Shown: positions 28,757-37,825 of the stretch, in pieces
How the letters are laid out: each line of letters starts with the position of its first letter
How positions within the stretch are numbered: position 1 is the stretch's first letter
From: Pseudomonadota bacterium
Lineage (GTDB): Bacteria > Desulfobacterota > Binatia > Binatales > Binataceae
Direction of reading: 5' to 3'
DNA length: 64,000 nt
Assembly (NCBI GenBank): GCA_021323945.1
Contig: JAJPKA010000017.1
Span: forward strand, 236,406 to 300,405
The notes under the pieces: model-generated
Told to the model about the DNA's origin: nothing
Databases searched by the model: none
What the model saw: only the letters and a program-made list of their open reading frames with translations
Made by a program: the position numbers and the translations under genes

Positions 28757-29632
28757 ATGGAGATAGGTGTGATGATTGTCGCGACTTCGCAAACCGGAGA
28801 TATTGGCGCGATCGCCCGCGAAGTCGAGCGCCTCGGCTATGAATCGCTGTTCATTCCCGAGCACCCGGTAATCCCTATCGGTTTTAAAACCGTGCCGCCA
28901 GGTGGTGGGCAGTTGCCCGAGCATTATGGGCGGTGGCTCGATCCTTTTGTTACCTTGTCGGTAGCGGCCGCTGTGACCAAACGGATTAAGCTAGGCACGG
29001 GTATTTGCCTCCTTCCTGAGCGGGAGCCCCTGATTACAGCCAAGGTCATCGCCACTCTCGATGTCATTTCAGGCGGGCGGGTAGTACTCGGGGTCGGTGG
29101 TGGATGGCTCAAGGAAGAGACTGAGGCGATGGGCACGCCATTCCGCCTGCGTTGGAAGCGCTTGCGGGAAACGGTGGAAGCGTTGCGCATTCTCTGGACA
29201 CAGCCCGAGCCCAGTTATAGCGGGGAACTCGTTCATTTCCCCCCAGTGCGTTGTGAGCCAAAACCGGTGCAACAAGGCGGACCACCGATCCTTCTCGGCG
29301 CCCATGGGCCCAAGGGCCGCGAGCGGGTTCTGCGCACCTACGACGGCTGGTGCCCGGTGGTGGGCAAGCCCGAAACTTTCAAACGTGACGTGGCTGAGCT
29401 CAGGCGAATGGCCGCCGAATTCGGACGCCGGCCGGATAGCGTGCAGGTGACAGCGTTTGTGGCGCCCCATCAGGACGGACTTTCAGTCGACGAACTCAAA
29501 TTCTACCATGAGGCAGGCGCTAATCGGCTCGTGCTCTTCTCCCAACGGGACGCCATCGCCTCAGCCAACGGACAGGCCTTGGAGATAATTCGTCGAATTG
29601 CTCCGACTCTCGACCGCGCACAGCATATTTAG
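28757..29632 (+). CDS. LLM-class F420-dependent oxidoreductase
   Basis: A 291-residue LLM protein from ATG 28757, preceded by AGGAGG at 6 nt; the frame is open 16 codons upstream, but that start has no ribosome site. Motifs are SLFIPEHPVIP, KLGTGICLLPEREPLITAKVIATLD, SGGRVVLGVGGGWLKEE and GWCPV, which are those of the short F420-linked LLM family. Substrate unknown. Confidence 0.87.
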   Translation: MEIGVMIVATSQTGDIGAIAREVERLGYESLFIPEHPVIPIGFKTVPPGGGQLPEHYGRWLDPFVTLSVAAAVTKRIKLGTGICLLPEREPLITAKVIATLDVISGGRVVLGVGGGWLKEETEAMGTPFRLRWKRLRETVEALRILWTQPEPSYSGELVHFPPVRCEPKPVQQGGPPILLGAHGPKGRERVLRTYDGWCPVVGKPETFKRDVAELRRMAAEFGRRPDSVQVTAFVAPHQDGLSVDELKFYHEAGANRLVLFSQRDAIASANGQALEIIRRIAPTLDRAQHI

Positions 29633-29726
29633 TCGGTCGGATCGGCCCAAGGTGGTGACCAGAATGCTGTTGAGTGACAACAAAGCCAGCAGATAAGCGC
29701 CCAGACATTATCAGAGGATTGCGTCA

Positions 29727-30611
29727 ATGAGGATCGGTTTATTCGCAGTCGGTACTCCCAGGATGGCGGGTGGAGCGTTGCTTCGCACATTGGCGATTAA
29801 CGCAGAGCGCCTGGGCTTTTCGACCTTGTGGGTTCCGGAGCACGTCGTTTTGGTCGATAGATATGCTTCCCGCTATCCCTATAGCCAGGATGGTCAATTG
29901 CCTGCGCCGACCAATGCCCCGATTTTTGATCCGTTCATTTCGCTCGCGACAATGGCCGCCGTTACCTCAAGGATCCAGCTGGCAACCGGGATTTGCCTTG
30001 TGCCGGAGCACAATCCCCTGGTGCTCGCGAAAGTCGTGGCCACCCTGGATTTTCTGAGCGGCGGACGCGTGGTGCTTGGCGTGGGCATCGGATGGCTCGA
30101 AGAGGAGTTTCGCGCGCTTGGCGTGCCGTGGGAGCGACGTGCCAAGCGTACTCGGGAATATATCGAGGCGATGCGTAAACTCTGGAGCGAAGAAGTCAGC
30201 TCCTATCACGGCGAATTTGTTAACTTCGATGGGGTGCGCAGCAACCCTAAGCCGATCCACGGTGGTAGACTGCCAGTCTTCTTCGGCGGCGAGAGCGGAC
30301 CTGCCCTGCGCCGTGTTGCCGATTATGGCGATGGATGGTGTGGGTTTAATCTGGCGCCCAACGAGGCCGCCGCCAAGATCAAACGCATCGAGGATTTACT
30401 CAAAGCTAATGGCCGCAGGCGTTCAGACGTCGTTTTGGCGGTGTCACCCTACACCAAGCCGATCAACCCGGACGACCTCAAGCGCTACCGTGACGCGGGC
30501 GCTGACGAGGTCATACTGACTAGATTGCGCCCGCCACGGGAGGAGAAGGAATTGCTCGCGCATCTTGAGGAAATTGCGCGCGAATGGGTGGAGCCGGCCA
30601 GCAGGATTTAA
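29727..30611 (+). CDS. LLM-class F420-dependent oxidoreductase, paralogue
   Basis: The 294-residue protein is closely related to the gene ending at 29632 (shared LWVPEH, ATGICLVPEHNPLVLAKVVATLD and SGGRVVLGVGIGWLEEE), so the two are probably a local duplication. It is followed after 27 bp by the BtuF-like gene. A coenzyme F420-dependent reduction or oxidation of a small molecule is expected; no specific substrate can be named. Confidence 0.87.
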   Translation: MRIGLFAVGTPRMAGGALLRTLAINAERLGFSTLWVPEHVVLVDRYASRYPYSQDGQLPAPTNAPIFDPFISLATMAAVTSRIQLATGICLVPEHNPLVLAKVVATLDFLSGGRVVLGVGIGWLEEEFRALGVPWERRAKRTREYIEAMRKLWSEEVSSYHGEFVNFDGVRSNPKPIHGGRLPVFFGGESGPALRRVADYGDGWCGFNLAPNEAAAKIKRIEDLLKANGRRRSDVVLAVSPYTKPINPDDLKRYRDAGADEVILTRLRPPREEKELLAHLEEIAREWVEPASRI

Positions 30612-30638
30612 CCATCACAATTTTGCGGGAGAGGATGC

Positions 30639-31568
30639 GTGCCGCGAATCGTTAGCCTGCTTCCCAGTGCAACCGAGATTGTCTGTGCGCTCGGCTTCGA
30701 GCAGCAGCTCGTGGGTCGCTCCCATGAATGCGATTATCCGCCGTCGGTGGCCCGCTTGCCCGTGCTGACGCGACCCAAATTTAATCCCGAGGGCAGTAGC
30801 GCGGATGTCGACCAACGAGTGCGAAAAATTCTAACTGACGCGCTCTCTGTGTATCGCGTCGAAGTTGACCTTTTGCGCCAGCTGCAACCTGACTTTATCG
30901 TCACCCAATCACAATGCGAAGTATGCGCGGTCAGCATGCGCGACGTCGAAGAGGCGGCCGCTGTCTGGCTGGGCGCCTCGCCACCCAAAATCATATCGCT
31001 GGCGCCGTACCTCGTGGATGATGTGTTGGCTGACATGGAACGAGTTGGGCGTGAGCTCGGCGCCCCTGACCGTTCCACTCGGCTGGTCGATGCACTGCGT
31101 CAGCGCATGCATGCAACTCGCAGACTCGCGGCTTCGGCGAGTAGCCAACCGACCGTTGCTTGCATTGAGTGGCTCGAGCCATTGATGATTGCCGCGAACT
31201 GGATTCCTGAGCTTGTGGAAATGGCCGGCGGAAGGATGCTGTTCGGCGAACCTGGACAACACTCATCGAGGCTCGATTTCGCTCAGCTGCAACGGGCGGA
31301 CCCCGACGTCATCGTACTTATGCCCTGCGGATTCAACATGGATCGAACTGCCAGCGAGCTACAAACGCTCGTGCGCCAGCCGGGATGGGATCGGCTTAAG
31401 GCGGTCCGCAAGGGCCGGATTTACTTGACTGACGGTAATCAATATTTCAACCGACCCGGACCGCGCATCGTCGACTCACTGGAGATTTTGGCCGAAATTC
31501 TTCACCCCGAGCTGTTCAATTTTGGACATGCGGGCACGGGTTGGCGACCGGCCGACCTGCCGAACTGA
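30639..31568 (+). CDS. Cobalamin/metal-chelate-binding protein (BtuF-like), no signal peptide
   Basis: The 309-residue protein begins at GTG with PRIVSLLPSATEIVCALG, the start of the periplasmic-binding-protein type III fold (BtuF/cobalamin-binding). It contains LVGRSHECDYP, the DFIVTQSQCEVCAV segment and a C-terminal GWDRLKAVRKGRIYLTDG motif. BtuF proteins normally carry an export signal; here the fold begins at residue 2, so this is a cytoplasmic form as in several genomes where the gene stands alone. No transporter genes or cobalamin riboswitch are adjacent. Confidence 0.82.
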   Translation: MPRIVSLLPSATEIVCALGFEQQLVGRSHECDYPPSVARLPVLTRPKFNPEGSSADVDQRVRKILTDALSVYRVEVDLLRQLQPDFIVTQSQCEVCAVSMRDVEEAAAVWLGASPPKIISLAPYLVDDVLADMERVGRELGAPDRSTRLVDALRQRMHATRRLAASASSQPTVACIEWLEPLMIAANWIPELVEMAGGRMLFGEPGQHSSRLDFAQLQRADPDVIVLMPCGFNMDRTASELQTLVRQPGWDRLKAVRKGRIYLTDGNQYFNRPGPRIVDSLEILAEILHPELFNFGHAGTGWRPADLPN

Positions 31569-32022
31569 CCCCGGGGCAGCAAAACAAGTTCCGGCTCTGC
31601 AGGGCCGTTCGATCTTCTGGATATCGGTTGGTGACATAGTGGCGTTCGTTTGCGGCTGTGGTCGCCAGCTCAAAATATACCAAGGCGGGGGCGCCTTTCG
31701 TTAAGGCACTGAGCGCGGCCGCTTCGCTACGTCCTACTCTCTGAACTGTACTCTAAAACCGCTTCAAAATATCTCTGAGTCGCTGGGATGTGCTGTTGCA
31801 TCGCATGGCGTCTGTAGCTGAATTGACCGCACGGCGCACAAGCGGCATCCTTAATATCTGGGCGGAAGCTGCCGAACCTTCGGTCTCGATCGCTATAACC
31901 GAAGTGAGAGATATGAGAATGTGTACCGGGATCCCTTCGAAACGTATTATTAAGATGGTCTCTCCGGCCGACGCCCTGGTCGAACCCAATTACCAGGGCT
32001 ACTGAAAGGTGGGCCGGAAAGC
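31569..32022. other. Intergenic region
   Basis: About 450 bp. Short frames exist on both strands (31753-31989 minus, 31790-32005 plus), but neither has a convincing start or a recognisable product. Probably holds the promoter of the kinase/CHAD/SixA run. Confidence 0.4.
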
Positions 32023-32907
32023 ATGGACGCGCGAGATACGAGGCGACCGGCTGGTCAGTCTTCTGTACCGCATAAAGAGTCTCCGGCGTCGGTCAGTTGT
32101 TCATCGCAGGCAGGGTCCGACGCACCATCAGCGAAAGCGACTTCCGTCACCGTGCAGCGCGGTCAGCCGGCGCCTGTCAGCAATGCTCGACGCACAGGTC
32201 TGCTTTATCATCCGCACCCTTATCCCGGTAGATTAATCGCGGTTGAGGGAATCGACGGTTCAGGCAAATCAACCCAGCTCCTGCTGCTTGATCGATGGCT
32301 TCGTACGCGTGGCTATCCGGTGCATTTTACTGAATGGAACTCGTCGCGTCTGGTGCGACGGGCCATGAGCCGGGGGAAGAAGAAGAATCTGCTGACGCCG
32401 ACGACTTTCAGCCTGCTGCATGCGGTGGACTTTGCTGATCGTCTGACCTACCAGATTCTGCCTCCACTTAAAGCGGGCATGATCGTGCTGGCCGACCGCT
32501 ATGTCTACACGGCCTTTGCGCGGGATGTCGCGCGCGGCGTGGACTCGCAGTGGGTGCGTCAGGTCTACAGTTTCGCGCCCCGTCCCGATTTGACGCTCTA
32601 TTTCCGAGTGCCAATTGAGGTTTCGCTCGAGCGGCTGCTCGCTGGACGGGCGAAGCTCAAGTATCATGAGGCAGGCATGGATGTTACGCACGCGGCTGAT
32701 CCGGTGGAAAGCTTCCGGCGTTTTCAAAGCCGCGTTTTGGCAATTTACGACGAATTGGGCCAGGAATTTGCCCTGAAGCCCATTGACGCAACTCAAGAAA
32801 TTCCCGCCCAACAGCGCCTGGTCCGGAAGATGGTCCAGGAGATCCTGGTTGATTACGATCGCGAGCGGGCACAGGGACATCATGGCGCCGCAATCCAAGC
32901 CTCCTAA
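32023..32907 (+). CDS. Thymidylate-kinase-like P-loop kinase
   Basis: After a Ser/Pro/Ala-rich low-complexity N-terminus of about 70 residues, the kinase begins with LIAVEGIDGSGKSTQ (intact Walker A near 76-84). FSLLHAVDFADRLTYQILPPL and LADRYVYTAFARD (the DRY motif) follow, as in dTMP kinases. Unlike housekeeping Tmk it has the long extension and stands in a paralogous pair with CHAD and SixA genes, so a role outside dTTP synthesis is likely. It overlaps the next gene by 26 bp. Confidence 0.82.
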   Translation: MDARDTRRPAGQSSVPHKESPASVSCSSQAGSDAPSAKATSVTVQRGQPAPVSNARRTGLLYHPHPYPGRLIAVEGIDGSGKSTQLLLLDRWLRTRGYPVHFTEWNSSRLVRRAMSRGKKKNLLTPTTFSLLHAVDFADRLTYQILPPLKAGMIVLADRYVYTAFARDVARGVDSQWVRQVYSFAPRPDLTLYFRVPIEVSLERLLAGRAKLKYHEAGMDVTHAADPVESFRRFQSRVLAIYDELGQEFALKPIDATQEIPAQQRLVRKMVQEILVDYDRERAQGHHGAAIQAS

Positions 32908-33628
32908 GAGCTGGTACGGGCGCGGTCTGCCTTACCTGACCAAGAAGCCGTTGCCCGGCCATCTGATCGTAATTGAAGGCACTGACGGGGTAGGGCGCTC
33001 GACCCAAGTCAGTCTGCTCAGCCCGTGGTTAGAGCTTGAGGGCTATGCGGTCAGCAGCACTGGATGGACCCGCTCGCCACTGCTGCATGAAACGATCAAC
33101 GAGGCGAAAGCCGGTCATCAACTGACTGTTACCACTTTCAGCTTGCTATATGCGGCGGATTTTGCCGACCGCCTGGAACACGAGATTTTACCAGCACTTC
33201 AGGCCGGTTTTATTGTAATAGCCGATCGCTATATGTATACGGCGTTCGCTCGCAACACGGCGATGGGAGCCGATCCTGCCTGGACGCGCGACCTGTTCGG
33301 CATGGCTCTGGTCCCCGACCTCGTGCTTTATCTCGATATTGACGTCGACAACCTGATTCCGCGAGTGGTCCAGGGCAAAGGCATGGATTATTGGGAATCA
33401 GGAATGCACCTTGCCCTCGGTACGGACCTGTTCGACTCCTTTCACCGTTATCAGACCAATCTTATCGAGGAGTACCGGCGACTGGCCCAGGAGTTTGGCT
33501 TCATCACCGTCGACGCCCGGCGTTCCATTGACGAGGTCCAGAATGACCTCCGCAGGCACATTTCGAACTATTTGAGCAGTGCGGACGCGAGCCGCAGCAG
33601 GCTCGGCTCTTCGGGGTCAGGGAGTTAA
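32882..33628 (+). CDS. Thymidylate-kinase-like protein with altered P-loop
   Basis: A paralogue of the preceding gene (shared FSLLYAADFADRLEHEILPAL and IADRYMYTAFARN), 248 residues from ATG 32882. The Walker A reads GTDGVGRST: the phosphate-gripping lysine is replaced by arginine at residue 39. Loss of this lysine usually abolishes or strongly weakens nucleotide phosphoryl transfer, so this copy may be a regulatory or binding subunit of its neighbour. The overlap with the upstream gene supports a stoichiometric pair. The frame is open farther upstream inside the neighbour, but this start fits the family. Confidence 0.8.
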   Translation: MAPQSKPPKSWYGRGLPYLTKKPLPGHLIVIEGTDGVGRSTQVSLLSPWLELEGYAVSSTGWTRSPLLHETINEAKAGHQLTVTTFSLLYAADFADRLEHEILPALQAGFIVIADRYMYTAFARNTAMGADPAWTRDLFGMALVPDLVLYLDIDVDNLIPRVVQGKGMDYWESGMHLALGTDLFDSFHRYQTNLIEEYRRLAQEFGFITVDARRSIDEVQNDLRRHISNYLSSADASRSRLGSSGSGS

Positions 33629-33631
33629 CGC

Positions 33632-34599
33632 TTGGTTACCGGAGCCCAATCGGCGCACTCCGGATTCTGCCAGGCCTCATCGGCTACCACCCTCGCTGGG
33701 CAGGCGCGCACCGATCCTCGCTGGCTGTTCAACCAAGAAGTCGAAGCCATCAGGCGCAACCGGCCGGGCGTGCTGGCTCTCGACCCTCAAGCAATACATG
33801 AATTTCGTATCAGTGTCCGCAAATTAAGAGCGTTACTTGAAGTTTATCGGCCGCTTTTGCCTCGGGCCTGGTCGAAGCATCAGGGTCAGGAGCTCCGGCT
33901 GCTTGGCCGATCGCTCGGCGAGCTCCGCGACAGCGACGTGCTCGAGCAACGGCTGGTTGATGCTGCGGCGGAGCTCGATGAATCTTTGAGCAAGGCACTG
34001 AAGCCACTGTTCGATATGTTGGCCAAGCGCCGTCGCGAGCAGAGCCAAAAAGCGGCTGGCCTGCTCAACGCTGCTCGCTTCGAAGCGTTGGTTGAGAATT
34101 TGTCTGGAGCCAAACTCGAGTCGGCGCTGACGTCCCGCGAGCATGCCGCAGCATCGGACTTGATTGAGCCGTTGCTGAAAGTGCGCAGCGCGCGGTTCAT
34201 AAACTCAGCCGCAAGTCGCCGCCTGGCGATCTTCATCGTCTACGCATCAGAATCAGGCGTCTGCGCTATGCGCTGGAGATGTGCAATGGCGGAAGTCGAC
34301 GCGCAAAGAAGGTAGCCAAAAAGTTGAAGAAGGTGCAGGACGCACTGGGTTGTCAACACGACCTGGTAACCGCCCTGAATTGGCTGCGAACGATGGCCGA
34401 GTTGAGGACGTTTCCTGCCGCGACGTTGTTCGGCGCAGGTGCACTCTACCAGGTTATCCGTCGACGCTCTTGCAAAGCTTTGCGCGTGTGCTGGAAGGTA
34501 TCGGAAGCGCTGCGTACGGGTGATATGCTCGATGACGTGCTGCGCGCGCTTGGTCGCCGCGGTCTGCCTGGAAATCACCTCGGGGCGCAGAAGACGTGA
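33632..34599 (+). pseudogene. CHAD-domain protein, interrupted by a frameshift
   Basis: The first part (TTG 33632 after GGGAG, frame 2) carries the CHAD N-half with IHEFRISVRKLRALLEVYRPLL and ELRDSDVLEQRLVD. The C-half, with GDLHRLRIRIRRLRYALEM and KKLKKVQDALG, is in frame 1 from about 34201 to the stop at 34599. The switch falls near 34190-34228 and equals a one-base deletion. CHAD domains bind polyphosphate through these His/Arg/Lys helices. The frame-1 stop overlaps the SixA start (GTGA), showing the C-half was recently part of the operon. It may be a true mutation, programmed shifting or a sequencing error. Confidence 0.75.
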
Positions 34600-35096
34600 A
34601 CCTGTACATCATGCGACATGCCGAAGCCGAAGAGATGTCCCAATCGGGCGCCGATGAGACGCGCCCTCTGACTGTCAGGGGACGTCAACGCACGCGTGCC
34701 GCCGCGAGCGGCTTGCGGGCCTTGAAGCTCCGCTTTGATCTGATTTTGACGAGCCCACTACTGAGAGCCGTGGAAACTGCTGAGATAGTCGCCGATGCCG
34801 ACGCCAGGAATCCACCGCCGGAGGTCTTGCCTGCACTCTCAACAGGTGTACCACCGGGCGAGTTGATAAGCGCGATTGGGCCTTATTCGGATCACAAGGA
34901 TGTCCTCCTGGTCGGGCATGAGCCGCAACTGAGCGGGGTGATTGCCTTATTGCTGACCACCAACGGCAAAGTCGCTATTCGCTTGAAGAAGGGCGCATGC
35001 GTGGCTCTGGAAATTCCCCAGAAGCTCGAACCCGGTGGAGCCGTGCTGCGCTGGATGTTGACTCAGCGCCAGCTTCGCAAACTCCGCAAGGGCTAA
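34596..35096 (+). CDS. sixA: Phosphohistidine phosphatase SixA-like
   Basis: The 166-residue histidine-phosphatase-superfamily protein starts MNLYIMRHAEAEE (RHG-type RHA motif with catalytic His), has TSPLLRAVETAEIV and a second histidine in LVGHEPQLS. This matches SixA, which dephosphorylates phosphohistidine on HPt domains or EIINtr-Ntr. It starts at GTG within the CHAD stop codon (4-bp overlap). SixA next to CHAD is a recurring bacterial pairing and suggests phosphate or polyphosphate signalling. Confidence 0.88.
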   Translation: MNLYIMRHAEAEEMSQSGADETRPLTVRGRQRTRAAASGLRALKLRFDLILTSPLLRAVETAEIVADADARNPPPEVLPALSTGVPPGELISAIGPYSDHKDVLLVGHEPQLSGVIALLLTTNGKVAIRLKKGACVALEIPQKLEPGGAVLRWMLTQRQLRKLRKG

Positions 35097-35251
35097 GGCG
35101 ATCGCATCCGGCAGCTCCGCGGCGAGATCCATTTGGGAGCGCACTCCATCGGCGTGGCCGGTCAAAGGCGCCAAGTGCACCGGGTTCGCTGCGTTACGGA
35201 CAAACCCCTCTTGAGCCCTGCCTCCACCGAGCTGTAACCTGAGTTCGAACC

Positions 35252-37021
35252 ATGCTGCCGCGCAAACGTGCACTCACGCGCCTGGCCGCTGAAAAGGCGC
35301 TCTACGAACGCCCTCGGTGCGGTGATCTGTCCGTCTGTGTGGTTTATCCCAATGTCTACCGTGTGGGGATGGCCAACCTTGGTTTCCAGGCCGTCTATCA
35401 CATTTTCGCGACCGCCCGCGGCGTGGCGGCCGACCGCGCATTTCTCCCAGACCTGGATGAGCGGGCGCTGATTCGTGCGGGCCAGGCGCGGCTGACCTCG
35501 TTCGAGCAGGGAAGGGCGCTCTCCGATTTCGAAATCATTGCGTTCTCGATCGCGTTCGAGAGCGACTACCTCAACGTGCTTACGCTGTTGCGGATGGCCG
35601 GGATACCATTGCGGCGCTCGGAACGGAGGGCACAGCCGTACCCCTTGGTTATCGCCGGTGGTTCCGCGGTCTTTCTTAATCCTGAGCCGATCGCCGAATT
35701 CATTGATCTTTTTTTGATCGGCGAAGGTGAGGAGATGGTTCCGGAATTTCTCGAAATCTACCAAGGCGCCCGTCATCGCGCCTGTGGCGATGCCGAATGG
35801 CTTCCGAGACTGGCGCAGGTTGAGGGAGCCTATCTGCCGGATCATTTTCAGCCTGAATTTGACAGCTCTGGCAAGATTCGCACGATCGCCTATTCGGGTC
35901 CCGGTTATCCTCGGGTAAAGCGTCGTTTGATCAAAAACCTCAATCAGGTCACGACCGCCTCGCTGATCCTGACTCCGGAATCAGTCTTCGGCGACATGTA
36001 TCTGGTTGAAGCCAGCCGGGGATGTCAATGGGGCTGCAGGTTTTGCGCTGCGGGCTTCATGTACCGCCCAATCAGGTTCAGGAGCGCCGACAAGTTGATC
36101 GCCGAAGCCCGGCGCGGCCTAAGAGAGAGGAGCGTAATCGGCCTGGTTGGAGCGGAGATGGCCAGCGTGCCGGGGATCGAGCAGGTCGCCAATGCGGTCG
36201 CGGACGACGGCGGGCGTGTGTCGCCCTCGTCGCTGAAAGCCGACTGTATCTCTCCCCAGTTGGCGGCGGCGCTCAGACGCAACGGCAACCGAAGTATTAC
36301 GATCGCCCCTGAGGCCGGGAGTGAGCGGATGCGCAAGGTGATTAACAAAAACCTAAGCGAGTCGCAGATACTCGAGGCGGCCTCTCTACTGTCTGCCGAA
36401 GGCATCGAAAATCTCAAGCTTTACTTCATGATCGGCTTGCCCGAGGAGCGGGACGACGATGTGCTTGAGATTGCGCAGCTGACCGGCAAAATCCGTGAGC
36501 GAGTCCGGACGCGCGACAATTCCGCGCCTCACATTACTGTTTCGCTCAACCCCTTCGTGCCCAAACCGTGGACGCCCTTTCAATGGGATCCTATGGAAGA
36601 CACCCAGGCGCTCAAGCGAAAGATAAGCTTGCTGCGAGCTGAACTTGCACGCCGAGCCGGCGGTGGTGTCGAACTCGATGCTGAATCACCCCGGGACGCC
36701 TACTTTCAGACTCTGGTCTCGCGTGGCGATCGCCGGGTGGGCGCAATTCTGGAGCGCTTGAGCGCTGCGGAATGCGATGAAATTGGACCGATCTGGCAGC
36801 AGTTGCGCACTATCAAGCGCGAGGTGGCAGCCGGTGGCACTCTGCCGGATCCCGATTTCTTCGTCACCCGGCGCTACGCCCCGGATGAAGTTTTGCCGTG
36901 GGACTTTATCGACCATCACATTCACAAGTGGTTTCTACTGTCGGAGCGGAAAAAGGCGCACTATGCCCACCAGACCAAACCCTGTGATGTGACGCGATGC
37001 ACTGTATGTGGGGCATGCTGA
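35252..37021 (+). CDS. B12-binding/radical SAM protein (TIGR03960-like)
   Basis: The 589-residue protein has an N-terminal cobalamin-binding-like region (CVVYPNVYRVGMANLGFQ, IAGGSAVFLNPEPIAEF), then the radical SAM cluster RGCQWGCRFCAAG (C-x3-C-x2-C) near residue 255. A C-terminal cysteine cluster CDVTRCTVCGAC may hold an additional iron-sulfur site. The layout fits the TIGR03960 family, whose product is unknown and which is usually paired with a DUF2344 partner (TIGR03936) that I do not see here. A membrane-free cytosolic enzyme is expected. Confidence 0.88.
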   Translation: MLPRKRALTRLAAEKALYERPRCGDLSVCVVYPNVYRVGMANLGFQAVYHIFATARGVAADRAFLPDLDERALIRAGQARLTSFEQGRALSDFEIIAFSIAFESDYLNVLTLLRMAGIPLRRSERRAQPYPLVIAGGSAVFLNPEPIAEFIDLFLIGEGEEMVPEFLEIYQGARHRACGDAEWLPRLAQVEGAYLPDHFQPEFDSSGKIRTIAYSGPGYPRVKRRLIKNLNQVTTASLILTPESVFGDMYLVEASRGCQWGCRFCAAGFMYRPIRFRSADKLIAEARRGLRERSVIGLVGAEMASVPGIEQVANAVADDGGRVSPSSLKADCISPQLAAALRRNGNRSITIAPEAGSERMRKVINKNLSESQILEAASLLSAEGIENLKLYFMIGLPEERDDDVLEIAQLTGKIRERVRTRDNSAPHITVSLNPFVPKPWTPFQWDPMEDTQALKRKISLLRAELARRAGGGVELDAESPRDAYFQTLVSRGDRRVGAILERLSAAECDEIGPIWQQLRTIKREVAAGGTLPDPDFFVTRRYAPDEVLPWDFIDHHIHKWFLLSERKKAHYAHQTKPCDVTRCTVCGAC

Positions 37022-37043
37022 GGGGATAACGGGAGGGGAAGAA

Positions 37044-37715
37044 ATGAAGTCTCACGTGGACGGCCTTCATACTCTTGCCGGGTTAGCTGTATTGCTCGTC
37101 GGCTGGTTGGTCATTCTGGCTGCGGTGCACAGTGCCATTGCGCAGACGACCGGCCAGTTTCCGGATAAGTTCCCGAACGCGACGATTATTTCCGATGAAA
37201 CCGACACCGGCCGTGGGCCCGAATCCGCGATCGGTCCGTCCGCCCCGAGTGGGACCAGTACGCCGAAGGTCCACTCCACCAGGCACCGTCATGTCAGCAG
37301 CGCCTTGCAGACTTATTCGGCCGCGGTCGAACCCACCCATGCAACGCTGAAGTTGCTTAAGGACAGTTGGGCATACTCGGGGCCGGATGCCTCGAGTGGG
37401 ACGATCGAACGGATTCCGGCGGGGAAGTTACTCAACGTGACCGGTTCAACCCATCATTATGTCCAGATTAAATTAAAGAATGGAACGATCGGTTATGTTC
37501 CGCTTTCAGCCGTCGAGTTAACTCATCCCGAAGACAAGATCATGCGATTAACGGCCGACGCAGCGGTGCTTTCGCAACCGAATCGGTATGGCAAAAAGCT
37601 TTCCGAAGTGCATCAGGGTCATGACGTTCATGTGATCGGTACCTCGATGAATTACATCAAAATCCGAATGAGGAGCGGTCTGGAAGGTTACATTCCCGTC
37701 GCGGTGGCGCAATAA
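37044..37715 (+). CDS. Exported protein with two SH3-like domains
   Basis: From ATG 37044, with GGGAGGGG ahead of it, the 223-residue protein has a signal segment (residues about 10-34, ending AIAQT). A low-complexity Thr/Pro/Ser linker follows, then two bacterial SH3-type repeats (about 95-155 and 160-222: IPAGKLLNVTGSTHHYVQIKLKNGTIGYVP and VHQGHDVHVIGTSMNYIKIRMRSGLEGYIP shown by key residues G-x-V-Q-I and GYxP). Such domains bind cell-wall peptides. It starts 22 bp after the radical SAM stop. Confidence 0.75.
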   Translation: MKSHVDGLHTLAGLAVLLVGWLVILAAVHSAIAQTTGQFPDKFPNATIISDETDTGRGPESAIGPSAPSGTSTPKVHSTRHRHVSSALQTYSAAVEPTHATLKLLKDSWAYSGPDASSGTIERIPAGKLLNVTGSTHHYVQIKLKNGTIGYVPLSAVELTHPEDKIMRLTADAAVLSQPNRYGKKLSEVHQGHDVHVIGTSMNYIKIRMRSGLEGYIPVAVAQ

Positions 37716-37825
37716 ACGCGCATCCGCTCATTCACTCTTTACTGCAGTCAAGACTTCTGCAACTTGCGCTAACGGGCACTGATGTGGCGCAATAAGCTGG
37801 AGTAAGGCGAGCAGGTTGGGTTCGT

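Noticed and set aside
30500..30640. Cobalamin riboswitch before the BtuF-like gene
   Set aside because: The gap is only 27 bp and contains no conserved B12-box element.
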